Shown here: positions 63,200 through 64,000 of the stretch, in pieces
How the letters are laid out: the number at the start of each line of letters is the position of its first letter
Position numbering within the stretch: the first letter of the stretch is position 1
DNA from: JANPLD01 sp964445765
GTDB lineage: Bacteria > Pseudomonadota > Alphaproteobacteria > Rickettsiales > UBA8987
NCBI GenBank assembly: GCA_964445765.1
Contig: CAYULD010000001.1
Span: 124,001 to 188,000 of the forward strand
Direction: 5' to 3'
Length of the DNA: 64,000 nucleotides
Program-made: the position numbers and the translations under genes
Notes under the pieces: model-generated
What the model was told of the DNA's origin: nothing
Database searches by the model: none
Seen by the model: only the letters and a program-made list of their open reading frames with translations

Positions 63200-64000
63200 A
63201 TGATAAAAATATCAAAAAATATCCATATAATTCAAGCACTTACCTTGATAATATTTTTTGTTCTTGCTTTTCCTCAAAATTCTTTAGCTATTAAACAAAA
63301 AAAGGCTTTTGATAGAGGTTTAATTGTTCTTGCACCATCTGCAATGACAAACGCAATGCACGAAGTTATTCAGCAATTTAGCCGAAAAATGAATATTTCT
63401 GTTAGTGCTAGTTTTGATTCCACTAGTGAATTATCTGAGATTATAAATTCTGGCGAGCCTGCAAATATATTTATATCTGAAGATAAAAACGCCCTAAAAA
63501 ATCTTCAACAAATGGGGCTTCTTAATGTATTTAGTATTAAAGAATTGGTTTCTGATGAGTTAGTTTTAGTTGTTCCAAAAAATAGTTTTCTTATAAAAAA
63601 AACTAAAAAACTTAACACCGATGAAGAAAAAATTTCTTTTATTGTAAAAACTTCTCTTATTTCAATTCCTGATTTTGAGCTTGATGCGATTGGTTTTTAT
63701 GCTAAGCAATCCCTTACAAACCTTCGCTTATGGGCTGAAGTAGAAAAAAAACTTATTAAAACCAATAATTCTTCTGCCTCTTTATATCTTGCAACTAATG
63801 GTAATACGCCGGCAATAGTTTATAAAAGTGAGGCTATTAATAATGAAGGAGTAAAGATTATTGCAACATTACCGCAAGAAACATATGAAAAAATTATTTA
63901 CAAAATTGCAATTGTTGCAGATATTTCATCTGAGACCACAATGGCGGATTCTGAAGAGTTTATTGAGTTTATAACCTCTTCAAAAATAAAAAATCATTTA
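63200..64000 (+). CDS. ModA-like periplasmic substrate-binding protein (3' end cut by the window)
   Basis: 267 codons are visible with no stop. There is a signal peptide (HIIQALTLIIFFVLAFPQNS), then LIVLAPSAMTNAMHEVIQQF, then SASFDSTSELSEIINSGEPANIFIS, the molybdate-binding ModA pattern (S..L...I..G.PaDvf.sA). Then comes NTPAIVYKSEAI and a late VADISSETTMADSEEFIEFI (family A..F..fl.s). The phenylalanine-rich substrate loop differs from true ModA, so molybdate is only likely. A modB permease would be expected downstream. Confidence 0.78.
   Translation, partial: MIKISKNIHIIQALTLIIFFVLAFPQNSLAIKQKKAFDRGLIVLAPSAMTNAMHEVIQQFSRKMNISVSASFDSTSELSEIINSGEPANIFISEDKNALKNLQQMGLLNVFSIKELVSDELVLVVPKNSFLIKKTKKLNTDEEKISFIVKTSLISIPDFELDAIGFYAKQSLTNLRLWAEVEKKLIKTNNSSASLYLATNGNTPAIVYKSEAINNEGVKIIATLPQETYEKIIYKIAIVADISSETTMADSEEFIEFITSSKIKNHL

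Noticed and set aside
1..64000. CRISPR array or defence island
   Set aside because: No regularly spaced short repeats were seen; the only strong tandem repeat is the 243-bp MBG module in frame.

Overview
The window is AT-rich, gene-dense DNA from an alphaproteobacterium. The signs are an AddA-type helicase-nuclease beside priA, LpxI (rather than LpxH) in the lipid A operon, a CarD/CdnL regulator, BolA next to a CGFS glutaredoxin, and ParE of the alphaproteobacterial form. The low GC suggests a reduced or host-associated lineage, Rickettsiales-like or similar, but the cell still makes a flagellum, lipid A and pantothenate. Species cannot be named from the sequence alone.

Layout. 1-4.9 kb is core (3' end of addA, priA, ccmC, nusB, ribH, HU). 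5.0 kb holds tRNA-Val(UAC). Its 3' end starts a ~190-260 bp repeat that recurs at 22.25 kb, so 5.1-22.25 kb looks like a tRNA-linked accessory island. The island carries a CzcCBA-type heavy-metal efflux set with a CDF transporter and a Cys/His-rich exported protein, a decayed serine recombinase, and an adhesin locus. 22.4-23.9 kb is further decayed accessory DNA (one gene split by a dinucleotide slip, plus a second recombinase scrap). From 24 kb the DNA is mostly core: nhaA, panB/panC, zapE, a second CDF, ispH, bolA-grxD, lpxD-fabZ-lpxA-lpxI, mepA, a binding protein/histidine kinase/response regulator set, ftsH, tilS, pal, rplQ-rpoA-rpsK-rpsM, a QEGLA-motif peptidase with a phytochelatin-synthase-like partner, an exported Fe-SOD, an MFS transporter, pmbA, a parvulin, parE, flgE-flgD-fliK, a PIN-like protein, carD and the start of a modA-like gene.

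The most interesting region is 12.8-22.2 kb. A two-partner secretion pair (TpsB, TpsA with six MBG repeats) lies beside a LapG-like periplasmic cysteine protease. Divergent from the protease, 16 bp away, is a transmembrane sensor whose HD-GYP domain has lost its catalytic residues. TpsA ends with two PAAGG sites, matching the di-alanine motif cut by LapG, followed by a C-terminal cysteine pair like the anchor of HMW1/CdrA adhesins. This reads as a CdrA/LapG-style adhesin retention-and-release system in which LapD (degenerate GGDEF-EAL) would be replaced by a degenerate HD-GYP receptor. TpsA is also split by a frameshift inside an (ATCT)3 tract, where one extra unit would restore a 1265-residue protein. 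That could be phase variation, decay or a sequencing error.

Other structure: two 164-bp MITE-like elements (30.7 and 60.5 kb) about 97% identical to each other, one with a perfect 8-bp target duplication; a chain of hairpins downstream of flgE; a PriA that has lost most of one zinc site; and a phytochelatin-synthase-like protein without its catalytic cysteine.
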